Part shown: positions 26,755 through 35,031 of the stretch, piece after piece
Layout of the letters: each line of letters opens with the position of its first letter
Numbering within the stretch: position 1 is the stretch's first letter
Source of the DNA: Shinella kummerowiae
GTDB lineage: Bacteria; Pseudomonadota; Alphaproteobacteria; Rhizobiales; Rhizobiaceae
Length of the DNA stretch: 64,000 nucleotides
Direction of reading: 5' to 3'
Assembly: GCF_009827055.1 (NCBI RefSeq)
Contig: NZ_WUMK01000016.1
Coordinates: 1-64,000 of the forward strand
The notes under the pieces: model-generated
What the model saw: only the letters and a program-made list of their open reading frames with translations
What the model was told of the DNA's origin: nothing
Database searches by the model: none
Program-made: the position numbers and the translations under genes

Positions 26755-27306
26755 CTACGCTGTAGCTTTCCCACACCGGATGGATTTCGGGCGTGCGCAT
26801 GCCAGCATTCGATTGAGGATGGTACAGCCGACGGCGACCTCGGTTTGCTGAGCTGAGAATGAGCGTGCCCGCAGCCGACGACCAATAGTCGATTTGTAAC
26901 GACCGATCGCGGTCTCTACCAACGATCGCTTGCCGTAGCCGGTCGCGACCTGCCGCTTCATCCGGCCATCGGCGTTGATCGCAGCAATGTGTCGGTCTCG
27001 CTGAGTTGGGCAATCGCTGTCCGGCCGATCCAGCGCATTGGCGCGGGGTGGAATGACCACCGCGGCTTCGGGACTGTGCCTGGTGACGGCGTCATAGGTC
27101 GGATCCCCGTCATAAGCGCCATCGGCCGTGAACTGCCTGATCGACACGCCGATCCGGTCGAGCAGCGGCTCCACCTGTGAAGCGTCGCCGGCGTTCTGGT
27201 CCGTCACGACATCTGCGATGATGTCGCCGCTGTCGGCATCCTGTGCCAAGTGTAGTTTGCGCCAGTTGCGACGAGATTTGGTGCCATGCTTTTCCTCGGG
27301 CATTGG
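26755..27306 (-). pseudogene. IS5-family transposase C-terminal remnant
   Basis: The minus frame reads KHGTKSRRNWRKLHLAQDAD, then FTADGAYDGDPTYDAVTRHS and the catalytic-glutamate part KRSLVETAIGRYKSTIG, up to a stop at 26755. It is the second half of a DDE transposase with no N-terminal domain. With the N-terminal IS5 scrap at 21906, it brackets the ugp operon. The 26623-26754 stretch carries a short minus-strand open tail (ending DLKVLMERLILP) that may be the end of a lost gene. Confidence 0.8.
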
Positions 27307-27911
27307 CCCGCGCCGTAGACTTGCAGTCCTGCCCATGGTCAGGAAGCTGCCGAGTGATGTGCAAACGACTATGATCGCGAAGTTGCTCATGCCGCGAAGA
27401 TAGCGGTTTTCGGTGGCGGTTGAGTTGTCGAAATAGATAAAGTTGTATCGGCCCGATCATCCGAAAGGCTTAGTGCATCGCGGCAGTTCTTCAACTGAGC
27501 AATAACTGTTCCGCCAGTGTTCCTCTGATTTTAGCAACTGGAAATATACATCACTACCGCGCCGCTATGCAGAATACCGACGTGTTTGAACCTTTGTTGC
27601 CGCACCCCATACACCTAAGGGCAGGGCGCAAGTCCGACACATAGCGGTGCGTGCCGAGTCTGCTAGCTATCTCCCACCGATCAACTCCGGCGTGCGCTCA
27701 CAAGGCGAGCAGTGGCCGCCAAGCTCGATAGCCGGCAAAAGATCGCGGAGCGTGGCGTGCTGTCCACGCAGGTACGATTCCAGATCTAACCACACACGCT
27801 TGGGGTCTCAATAAGGCGTATTCCTATTTTGTACTTGTCGATATAGGGACTCGTTTGCTCGTCACATTGCTATGTCAAAATCTTGAGCGTGCAAAAACAC
27901 GGGAGGACTCA
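27307..27911. other. Intergenic region, no gene seen
   Basis: This 600-base stretch is less GC-rich than the surroundings and has no open frame with supporting signals. It appears to be decayed sequence next to the IS5 remnant. Confidence 0.4.
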
Positions 27912-28130
27912 ATGAACCATGTCTTCGTAAAGTCGGCGTTTGAACCGGAATAGCTTGCGGAACTGAAAGCAACCTTTGACAACATCACCTCACAGCCTTG
28001 GTTTGACCAATCAGAAGGCGCATAAGCTGCGTTCGCAAAATATCTGATTGAAACTGTTCCGATTTCGGTTGATGCAAGGCGTTACCGGTCGATTGTCGAG
28101 GCGAGCGCGCGCATGTTCTATAGTGCTTAG
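27912..28130 (+). pseudogene. Small gene with two in-frame nonsense codons
   Basis: A frame of 72 codons plus a final TAG begins MNHVFVKSAFEPE. It is stopped by TAG at 27951-27953, continues LAELKATFDNITSQPWFDQS, is stopped again by TAA at 28023-28025, and continues AAFAKYLIETVPISVDARRY. A good ribosome-binding site (GGGAGG, 27901-27906) precedes the ATG. The amino-acid composition is protein-like through both stops, so this is a recently killed gene for a small helical protein. I do not recognise the family. Confidence 0.6.
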
Positions 28131-28292
28131 CAGACGGCTGCATAAGTCCGTCCCCACTTTGATCCGGATTCGCTATCAACGACATCGCTCAATGTGTCTA
28201 TGCGACGACAGTTGTTCATTCGGCAGTAAATGCTAATGTTTAACTGCAGTCGGGACAGCCTCTTGCCCCTGCGAAACCTGAAGCCGGCTGTG

Positions 28293-28327
28293 AAAAGAAC
28301 CCGACTCCGCCAAGCCGGGTTCTTTTT
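28293..28327 (+). terminator. Rho-independent terminator
   Basis: AAAAGAACCCG (28293-28303) pairs with CGGGTTCTTTTTT (28315-28327). The GC-rich stem ends in a run of T on the plus strand and A on the minus strand, so it may act in both directions. No annotated gene ends here, so it may terminate an unrecognised small RNA transcribed from about 28200. Confidence 0.65.
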
Positions 28328-28410
28328 TGCTAGAGTAACTGATGCTTGATCCAATGTGCGGTTGTGCTAATGTGCCCGGATCGTCGTGGGGCCTCTACGA
28401 TGAATATTCA

Positions 28411-28447
28411 GCCGGGACCTTGTTTGCGCATGGACCCGGCTTCTTTT
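28411..28447 (+). terminator. Imperfect hairpin followed by T-rich sequence
   Basis: GCCGGGACC (28411-28419) and GGACCCGGC (28432-28440) form a stem with one mismatch, followed by TTCTTTTATT. It resembles a second terminator about 120 bases after the first. The rest of 28131-28591 shows no gene. Confidence 0.4.
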
Positions 28448-28591
28448 ATTCGTGAAATAGACGCGTTTATGTATTCAGCCGAAGGCGCAGAAGTGCCGAA
28501 CAGTGTAGTCAGCGCAACACACTGAGAAAAAGGCGGTCGGGCACTGTAAAGTTAACGCCGCTCAAGTGCGGTCGGCGTAGACGCCCTACCG

Positions 28592-28782
28592 TCAGGCGTG
28601 CGCAAGCTGAGCGATCTCGTTCCACATCTGCTCGCGGCGGTCCGTAGTTCGCGATGATGGTTCGAGGAAATGTCGTGCCGAGTAATGTGGAAGAGATTGG
28701 CGATCGGATCGTGGATCGAGACGAAGCGCTGAAGGTGCCGGCGTGACTTGAACCGCCGCATGATCCGCTCACGCCTTCGCGT
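28592..28782 (-). pseudogene. IS6-family transposase C-terminal remnant (second type)
   Basis: The minus frame reads TRRRERIMRRFKSRRHLQRF and NLFHITRHDISSNHHRELR, shifts frame, then ends MWNEIAQLAHA at a TGA (28594-28592). This is the end of an IS6-type transposase distinct from the intact copy at 21125. It is fused directly to a dehydrogenase scrap on its upstream side. Confidence 0.65.
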
Positions 28783-28902
28783 GTCTTCGCCGAGCGGAAA
28801 GCCGAAGGCGATCGCATTGGTGCTGAAGACGGGAGGACCTCCCGTGGTCGCGGCAACCATGGCATTGGCATTCGTTGCTGCAAGACCCACCAGTCCTTCC
28901 CG
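28783..28902 (-). pseudogene. Malate/L-lactate dehydrogenase (Ldh2-type) internal remnant
   Basis: The frame reads GLVGLAATNANAMVAATTGG and then PPVFSTNAIAFGFPLGE. It resembles the Ldh2 family segment with a conserved G-T-N-P-I-A-F-G/A-F-P signature. Only about 40 residues survive between the TetR operator region and the IS6 remnant. Confidence 0.55.
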
Positions 28903-28989
28903 CGCGTGACAACTCGCGCAAGCCACTTCGACCGTGAAGCCGTACAGTTCCCTGGCGGTTGGGGGATCATCCCACATTGCTAGGAGTTA

Positions 28990-29055
28990 TACCGATCGGT
29001 ACAAAACATTTGACGCCATCGAATTTCGCGGATAGTACTTTTTTACCGATCGGTA
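28990..29055 (+). promoter_or_regulatory. Two TetR-type palindromic operators flanking a promoter
   Basis: The perfect palindrome TACCGATCGGTA occurs twice, at 28990-29001 and 29044-29055, with starts 54 bases apart (about five DNA turns). Between them lie TTGACG (29010-29015) and, 17 bases on, TAGTAC (29033-29038). The second site sits directly before the SDR ribosome-binding site. The TetR gene 1 kb downstream is the obvious candidate repressor. Confidence 0.75.
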
Positions 29056-29072
29056 CATAAGGAGCTGTCGCG

Positions 29073-29810
29073 GTGAAATTCAAAGGAAAAGTCGCCCTCG
29101 TAACCGGAGGGTCACGAGGCATTGGCGCTGCCATTGTTCAACATCTCGCTCGAGGAGGTGCAGATGTCGCGTTCACCTACGCGGCGTCAGATCAAGCGGC
29201 GGATCGCATTGTCCGTGAGCTTCGGCTCGATGGCCGCAGGGTACTAAGCATAAAGGCGGACAGTCGTGACCCGGCCGCGGTTCGAAGCGCTGTCGATCAC
29301 GTCGCCAATCAATTCGGACGGCTGGATATTCTGGTCAACAGCGCTGGCATATTTTACGCTGGACCTGTCGAGAACGTGTCGCTCCAGGAGATCGACGATA
29401 CACTGGCGATCCATGTACGGGCAGTATTCGTCGCCTCACAGGCCGCCCTCGCTCATATGGGTACCGGCGGGAGCATAATTTCCATCGGTTCCTGCTTTGC
29501 CCAGCGAGTACCCTATGGCGGAGTGACATTGTATGCGATGAGCAAGTCTGCCCTGATCGGCTTTACGAAGGGACTGGCGCGCGAAGTCGGTGAACGTGGC
29601 ATTACGGTCAACATTATCGATCCTGGCTCTACCGACACGGATATGAACCCAGCTGACGGCCCGACGGTTGAGGCCGAACTGGAGCTTATGGCAATCAGGC
29701 GTTACGCTGAGCGCAGCGAAATCGCGGCCGCTGTCGGGTTTCTCGCAAGCGCAGAAAGTCGGTTCATCACTGGATCCTCATTGGCCATCGATGGCGGCTT
29801 TACTGCATAG
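29073..29810 (+). CDS. Short-chain dehydrogenase/reductase under TetR-type control
   Basis: This is a classical SDR of 245 residues starting at GTG 29073 after AAGGAG. The cofactor motif is TGGSRGIG (near residue 11), followed by NSAG near 90 and the active-site Y-x3-K in LYAMSKSALIGFTKG. The ending SSLAIDGGFTA is typical. The substrate is unknown; it is probably an NAD(P)H-dependent reductase of a small carbonyl compound. The double palindrome upstream suggests it is induced when the TetR protein (30034) binds a ligand. Confidence 0.87.
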   Translation: MKFKGKVALVTGGSRGIGAAIVQHLARGGADVAFTYAASDQAADRIVRELRLDGRRVLSIKADSRDPAAVRSAVDHVANQFGRLDILVNSAGIFYAGPVENVSLQEIDDTLAIHVRAVFVASQAALAHMGTGGSIISIGSCFAQRVPYGGVTLYAMSKSALIGFTKGLAREVGERGITVNIIDPGSTDTDMNPADGPTVEAELELMAIRRYAERSEIAAAVGFLASAESRFITGSSLAIDGGFTA

Positions 29811-30033
29811 CGAACAGCCACGGGAACAATCGAACTGAAGCTGATGATTTCTCGCAGCTCATTCTGTAACGAAGGCCGCGGCGAATATTTTCACGGCCAG
29901 AAAGAACTGTGATTCTTCCGGCGGGGGAGTTAATTGTGTTGAACGCAGCGTCAGGGACCGCCTGGCTCTGATTATCAAGAGATTGCCCGTGGCGCGAGTC
30001 GGATGATCTAATGTGGCAGCTGATGGTGGAAGC

Positions 30034-30660
30034 ATGAGAACTGGCCCCGACTCGCAAGCGTCACCCGCAATCGGCCGCCCGAGGCAATTTGACCGGGACA
30101 TGGCTCTGCTAGCAGCCATGCGCATCTTCTGGGCGCAAGGCTATGAAGCTACCTCCATTCAGGATCTGGTGCTTGCAATGGGCGTGAACAAACCGAGCCT
30201 CTACTCCGCCTTCGGTTGCAAGGAGGAGATCTTTCGAGAGGCGGTCGAGCTCTACGACCGCCTCGAAGGACGAGCGACGACGCAGAGTTTGACCATGTCG
30301 GCGACAGCCCGAGGGGCTGTTGAAACCATGCTGTTGGCCAATGCTCGCGCCTATACATCCGACGAAGGACCGCGGGGATGCATGATTGTTCTGTCGTCTC
30401 TTCTGGGTGCTCCAGCAAACGAAGGAGTTCGCGCGTTTCTTGCCAAAAATCGCCTTGACGGAGAAAAGGCATTGAAGATTAGGCTTGAACAGGGCGTTGC
30501 GGAGGGGGATCTGAGTCCCGCTGCGGATGTCGATCAGCTTGCTGCTTTCTACACTACGGTTCTGGAAGGACTTTCGATCCAAGCCCGCGATGGAGCGTCT
30601 ATTGATAAGCTCAATATGATCATTGAAGCCGCAATGTTCATCTGGCCAGCGGACGACTGA
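30034..30660 (+). CDS. TetR-family transcriptional regulator
   Basis: This is a 208-residue regulator with an N-terminal helix-turn-helix (about residues 15-60; RPRQFDRDMALLAAMRIFWA, then VNKPSLYSAFGCKEEIF) and an all-helical ligand domain. The ATG at 30034 follows GGTGGAAG; an upstream GTG (30013) would add seven residues. The N-terminal pattern GRPRQFD...GYEATSIQDL and the C-terminal half (ARGCMIV-like PRGCMIVLSSLL) fit the branch that represses reductases in response to electrophiles. It probably controls the SDR through the palindromes at 28990 and 29044. Confidence 0.87.
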   Translation: MRTGPDSQASPAIGRPRQFDRDMALLAAMRIFWAQGYEATSIQDLVLAMGVNKPSLYSAFGCKEEIFREAVELYDRLEGRATTQSLTMSATARGAVETMLLANARAYTSDEGPRGCMIVLSSLLGAPANEGVRAFLAKNRLDGEKALKIRLEQGVAEGDLSPAADVDQLAAFYTTVLEGLSIQARDGASIDKLNMIIEAAMFIWPADD

Positions 30661-30826
30661 CTCAAGGCTGGGCGCTCGTCGTTTTCGGGGGCAATCAATT
30701 AAAATTCCCGCACGGGAGAACGGGGGGCTGCGACCCGCCGCTACGTTGCAAGTCAGAACCTGCGAGTGAGATATAGGGAGAGAACCCGGCTCCCGTCGTG
30801 CGATTGCCGAGTTCATGATGGGCAAG
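30661..30826. other. Junction region with an isolated HipB-like operator
   Basis: At 30704-30719 the sequence ATTCCCGCACGGGAGA fits the core of the hipBA operators (TCCCG-N2-CGGGA). No hip gene is nearby. It may be the scar of a second, lost hipBA locus, or coincidence. No gene is seen in this stretch. Confidence 0.35.
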
Positions 30827-31018
30827 GACCTCATCCAGATGCCAGATGTCCCTGCGCGAGGCTCGCTTGCGACGCAGTTGCTTTGCATAAGCCGGACCAA
30901 ATTTCCGACCCCACCGGCGGATCGTTTCATAAGAGAGTCCGATCCCACGTTCCAATAGCATCTCTTCGATAAGGCGCAGGCTTAACGGAAACCGGAAATA
31001 CAGCCAGACCGCATGCGC
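30827..31018 (-). pseudogene. IS6-family transposase N-terminal remnant
   Basis: The minus frame reads AVWLYFRFPLSLRLIEEMLL, then YETIRRWGRKFGPAYAKQL and RRDIWHLDEV, close to the intact IS6 transposase (21125-21829). It lacks an N-terminal start and ends just after the first catalytic Asp. The 150 bases to its right (31019-31170) contain two TGACCCC copies on the minus strand, suggestive of an IS21-type terminus abutting the broken patatin gene. Confidence 0.78.
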
Positions 31019-31170
31019 GATTCTTGGTTGTGTTTCGGCGTGGCATTTGACTCCACCATCGGCGCAGAAGGCTAACCCTCGCTACGCCGAAGAAACAACA
31101 AATTGATCAGCGTGTTTCCTGTCCGAGCTGGGGTCATTCTTCCGCGCCGAAAGGGGTCAAACTTCAATGC

Positions 31171-31536
31171 TTAATCACACTCAAGCAGCCGAGGCAGGAT
31201 CTGGCCCCCGCTGAAGAGAATCCGATAGTTCTCGCGGAGTACGCCTTCCCACCCGAGAGCACGGATCGAAAACAGATCTCCTTCGGAGAGCCGAGACCGC
31301 AGCGCGGGATAGATTACTTCCAGAAACTGCTTGGATGCCGGCCATCGCAGATCGGCATGTGAGAAGATCGCGCCGATGATGAGGCTACCACCAGATACGG
31401 TTGATATCTGCGTTACCTGCTCGAGGAGCCTTTGCTCGGCGAGATGCCGAAGCACTCCGAGATGGAACACGGCAGCGCGAATGCCGCCGCCAGACAGGGC
31501 GAGCCCGATCCTCCATGTCACAACTTCGTTATCCAT
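31171..31536 (-). pseudogene. Patatin-like phospholipase, N-terminal part only
   Basis: The 121 residues begin MDNEVVTWRIGLALSGGGIR. The oxyanion-hole motif SGGGIR (15-20) and the nucleophile region TVSGG (Ser48) are present. The frame ends at LPRLLECD, before the catalytic Asp (D-G-G/A) that all patatins need, and IS-like sequence follows. Family members are normally 300 or more residues, so this copy is truncated and almost certainly inactive. The start overlaps the JAB gene by eight bases, so it was the last gene of the MBL/E2-E1/JAB operon. It may have been a membrane-attacking effector, like CapV in CBASS. Confidence 0.7.
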
Positions 31537-31981
31537 GCACCGCTCCCTCCGGGCCGCCGATCAATACGGACACGCTTTTCTCCGCAACAATCACCGATAT
31601 CGCTGGAAGACCCTCGATCTCCATCGCATGCTTCAGTTTAAGGATCTGGGCTAGGTCCGTCTTGCTTGGCGCGGAGGACATGCCTTCCGGATGGGAATGC
31701 CACTCGCCGATGTACCGGATTTGGTTGCCAGCTCTGGACGCAGCGGCCTCAATGTCCATCTTGAGCTTGGAAACACCTCGGATGAACGAGCCTGTCGTAC
31801 CGACGCTATCCGGCGGAGGCGCCAGCGCACCGACGACATCGATCCGCCGCCGCTCGAAATCGATCATCCCCATCAAGGAGCCGCCCGTCTCATCAGGAAG
31901 TGCGGCGCTCCGCTTACTCCGCAACTCATCCTTCAACGATCCGGCATCGAGACGGTCCAGCCTCTTTCCGATAGTCGGCAA
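31529..31981 (-). CDS. JAB/MPN-type isopeptidase (Cap3-like)
   Basis: This is a 150-residue JAMM metalloprotease. The general-base Glu is in DETGGSL (Glu31). The zinc-binding signature is WHSHPEG (His95, His97) followed by PSKTD (Asp109). Such proteins remove ubiquitin-like modifiers or act on conjugates made by the partner E1-E2, like Cap3 beside Cap2 in type II CBASS. The ATG at 31981 overlaps the E1 stop (31933) by 49 bases; an internal ATG near residue 37 would remove the catalytic Glu and is rejected. The frame is intact. Confidence 0.82.
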   Translation of the reverse strand: MPTIGKRLDRLDAGSLKDELRSKRSAALPDETGGSLMGMIDFERRRIDVVGALAPPPDSVGTTGSFIRGVSKLKMDIEAAASRAGNQIRYIGEWHSHPEGMSSAPSKTDLAQILKLKHAMEIEGLPAISVIVAEKSVSVLIGGPEGAVHG

Positions 31982-33770
31982 GTTTCTCCAGCGACCGAGA
32001 TCTTTCCGACACCCTGGTCATCGATCGTCCAGATCTTCAGCGTCGATGTAGCGATCTTGGAGCCAGAAGCGATTTCCGCGGAGATGAGAGCAGACAGGAT
32101 CTGGATCGAAGCCATCGGGATCCGATTTGTCAGCGACCTGCAAGCACCGGTGTATTGCATTCTGTTGGCAGCACCGAGATGGTCCTGCAGACGATCATTG
32201 ACCAACACCTCTCGTAGATAGGCAGCTTCGAGATCGCGAAGGGTGATCGTGCGTGCTTCATCTTCAATCATGACGATGCCCGACCTGCCATCCGGCGAAA
32301 AGAACGCGCACATGCGGCGTGACGTGCCAGGGAGATCAGATACCCAACGGGACACAGGGACCGATGCAGATGCATCGAGGATCAGCTCGGCTTCCGCGAT
32401 CCTCGCTTCAAGTGCGCCGCTGTCCTTCGGAGCGAGAACATTCTCGACAACGTGCCGGACATCGACATCGGACCTAACGAGATTGAGGCGGCCCGCCAGC
32501 GCCACGGCCTTTTTCTGTCCTACAAACTGGCCCGTAAGGGTGTGTGACGGGCGATGTTGTGCGGCAGGAGTGTGTCGTTGTCCACCAGCGTCCACTTGAA
32601 AAGGCCCTGACGGACGAGGGTTTCGGAAATTGTCGATCCAGCGGACCCAGCTCCGACCATGAGAATGCGGCGGTTGTCCGCGTGATCGCCACCCGAGAGG
32701 ACGGCAGCGCCTTCGGCATCGAATTCACTGTGCACGAACGACATCTGGACCTGGATGTCGCGAGTGTTTTCCATGGAAACCGTCGCGGCGAAAGTCGGCA
32801 GGAAGTTGATCTCTTTCGCTTCGTCACTCCCGTTGCGATAGAGGAACCCTATCTTCTCGCCGATCTCCCCGGGGCTGAACGACGAAACGAACGCGACGGT
32901 CTCCGTGACACCTACCTGATTGGTTGCGGGATTGATCTGCGGCATGCTGATGAGGAAACAGGTAAGACGCATTCCCTCACCGTTCTCATTCTGCCCTTGA
33001 ATCCATTCCTTGATGCGTTTCTCGAGCACGTCCTGGAAATCGACCCCGGCTCCGGTGAGGAAGTCGCTTAACTGACCTAGATCGCGTGGGGCGCGCTTCA
33101 TTCGCGCCATCACCTGCGGTTGGATCGAACAGTGCACTGCCATGCACCGCAGGTTGTTCCCCACGACGTTGCCGGGTCGCTTCCCGGAAACGAAGAGGCA
33201 CTTCGCTTCCTTGTCCGCCGCCCATATAAACAGTGGAGCATTACGCTCCACGGTGACCCAGAAGTCGGACTGAAGGATGATCTCGCTCGAATTGTCGGGA
33301 ATGAACAAGGGGTCGAGGGGCTGCGCCGCCCCGTGCAATTCGCCCTGACACGCTTTCTCAAACCAGCCGCTCAGCCGCCCCACCAGCTCGGCAGCCGTAT
33401 AGAAGCTCTTCGTATCCTGCCACGGCCTGTCGTCGATGCAGAGACCTGCAGGAAAACCTTCTATCATCAGGCTCTGGTGCGGAGTATCGGGGAAGTCGGG
33501 TCGGGGCACGAGAACCGAGAACCCGCCGGGCTCCGATCTCTGAAAACAGACGGTGACTGACTCGATAGAACGGATATCGTAGACAGGCCGCTGCGGGCGC
33601 TCGATGACCAGATCGAATGAGACTAGATCCCAGTCCTTGAAACACCGACATTCGGCCAGGGTTACATAGTTTGCACCAGGGCCACGGATGTAGTTGACGA
33701 GCGCCTTTGCAAGCGAACTGGCAAAATCCTTCTCGTCGACTACTTCCGACTCTTCAGGCTGCCAATACAT
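31933..33770 (-). pseudogene. E2-E1 fusion (ThiF-type ubiquitin-like activating enzyme, Cap2-like) with a 2-base frameshift
   Basis: This would be a 611-residue protein if one dinucleotide were removed. The N-terminal third is E2-like: the segment around residue 111 has EGFPAGLCIDDRPWQ, the candidate catalytic Cys111, then LHGAAQPLDPLF. The E1 half starts ADNRRILMVGAGSAGSTISE (nucleotide loop), followed by TLVDNDTLLPHNIARHT. There a CA repeat (TG x3 on the plus strand, 32541-32546) shifts the frame by two bases and gives a stop 8 codons after RHT. In the other frame the homology resumes at once with LTGQFVGQKKAVALAGRLN and runs to the E1-type cysteine in GACRSLTNRIP and a stop at 31933. It starts three bases after the MBL stop. 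Confidence 0.8.
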
Positions 33771-33773
33771 TTC

Positions 33774-34892
33774 TCAGCCCGTGCGCCCCGCCCGCGTGGG
33801 CGTTGAAGCCGCAACGCTGGTTGCAGTGGCCGCGGCGGCCAGCATGACGGATACGCCCTGCGCCGTGATCTTCAAACGGATCGGCGTGGGCCTCGCTTCG
33901 CTCGGTGTTGCCATGGTCACCAGGAACTCCCCGTCGGAGTCCTTGATGATCTTGCGATAGTAGGCCGCCGCCTGACGATGTGGCGGCTGCGGATCCTCGT
34001 CTTCCTTTGTCCCCTTCTTAGGAATTGGCCAGCTTGGCGAGATGATCTTTTCGTGCTGCCGGGCAAGAGTTTCGAAGAGCCACTTCACATCTTCCACGGG
34101 TTCGGTGATGTCGTCACCCTTGTCTGGCGACAACGACAGATAAGAGCAATGATGGAAGAGCTTGAGGACATCCCAGTGGAGGCGATGCTCATTCCCGCGA
34201 TCACGGCTGGTACGAACGATCTGCGACAAGCTCTCATGATCGATGTCGGCACCGAGCAGCGCGTAGGTCTCGCTCAGTCCCTCGCGCATCGTCATGTGAA
34301 CCACGATGGACCCCTGGTTGCGGTCGATCAGGCCAGCATCCGTCCGCCATGCGAATGGGCTGTGCACGAAGAACTCCGCCGCTTCCGGCCCCCATTTGTC
34401 GAACCCGGGAACGAGCTTGCCCGCGTCGATGATGCAGTGCTCGCGGTCGGGGATCGTAAGGCCGTTGTCCTCGAGGAACGAAGCAAGTGCCTCCGGGCGT
34501 GAAAAGACCTTGATGCCGGTTCCCTTGATGAGGCGATGCCGCGCTTCCTGCCGGATGATCCTGGCGTCGTCGTCCAGTGACATCTCGGTAATCGCACCCG
34601 CCGGAACCCACAGTTCGTCGATCTTCATGCGATCGCCACCCTGATACTTCTGCGCATGGTCGAACCAGAAGAACTCGCTCGACCGATAAATATGATCCTT
34701 GTCGAGATGGGTGAATGCGACAACTCGGTCTAGAAGGCCAGCGCTAAGACACTGAGAATTAAGATCCGCACTCCTCTCCATTCTTAGCAAAGAGGTTAAG
34801 TTGCGCAAAAAAATGCAACCCAGAGATATTGGTCGAGGCATTTGAAAACTAATCGTTGACCCAGCGCCTGCCTTCACGTATTGATGTCCCAT
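33774..34892 (-). CDS. Metallo-beta-lactamase-fold hydrolase heading the E2-E1/JAB operon
   Basis: This 372-residue soluble protein has the MBL metal motif in a ComEC-like form, AFTHLDKDHIYRS (T-H-x-D-x-D-H, about residues 60-66), and later ADIDHESLS and KLFHHCSYLSLS as candidate metal ligands. It lacks the usual N-terminal 'L-I-D-G-G' strand: residues 15-50 look unlike the family, so the N-terminus may be damaged or the start wrong. Its role in the operon is unknown; MBL proteins occur with E2/E1/JAB genes in some bacterial ubiquitin-like loci. It is the first gene, 3 bases before the E2-E1 gene. Confidence 0.72.
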   Translation of the reverse strand: MGHQYVKAGAGSTISFQMPRPISLGCIFLRNLTSLLRMERSADLNSQCLSAGLLDRVVAFTHLDKDHIYRSSEFFWFDHAQKYQGGDRMKIDELWVPAGAITEMSLDDDARIIRQEARHRLIKGTGIKVFSRPEALASFLEDNGLTIPDREHCIIDAGKLVPGFDKWGPEAAEFFVHSPFAWRTDAGLIDRNQGSIVVHMTMREGLSETYALLGADIDHESLSQIVRTSRDRGNEHRLHWDVLKLFHHCSYLSLSPDKGDDITEPVEDVKWLFETLARQHEKIISPSWPIPKKGTKEDEDPQPPHRQAAAYYRKIIKDSDGEFLVTMATPSEARPTPIRLKITAQGVSVMLAAAATATSVAASTPTRAGRTG

Positions 34893-35031
34893 CGATCTTT
34901 TGCTTGCCGAGCTTTGTCTACCGCGCGATTGGCACCGCGCTCTAAGCGAACTTCTCTTTCAAAAATAGTCGGTTTTCGTCTGCGTGGCATCCGCTCCGCA
35001 GTTCTTCGCTCTATGCTTGAAAGGGTTCACA

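Noticed and set aside
31171-34892. Calling the operon a complete type II CBASS
   Set aside because: No CD-NTase is present, the first gene is an MBL-fold protein, the E1 is frameshifted and the patatin is truncated. It is related to CBASS modules but not one as it stands.
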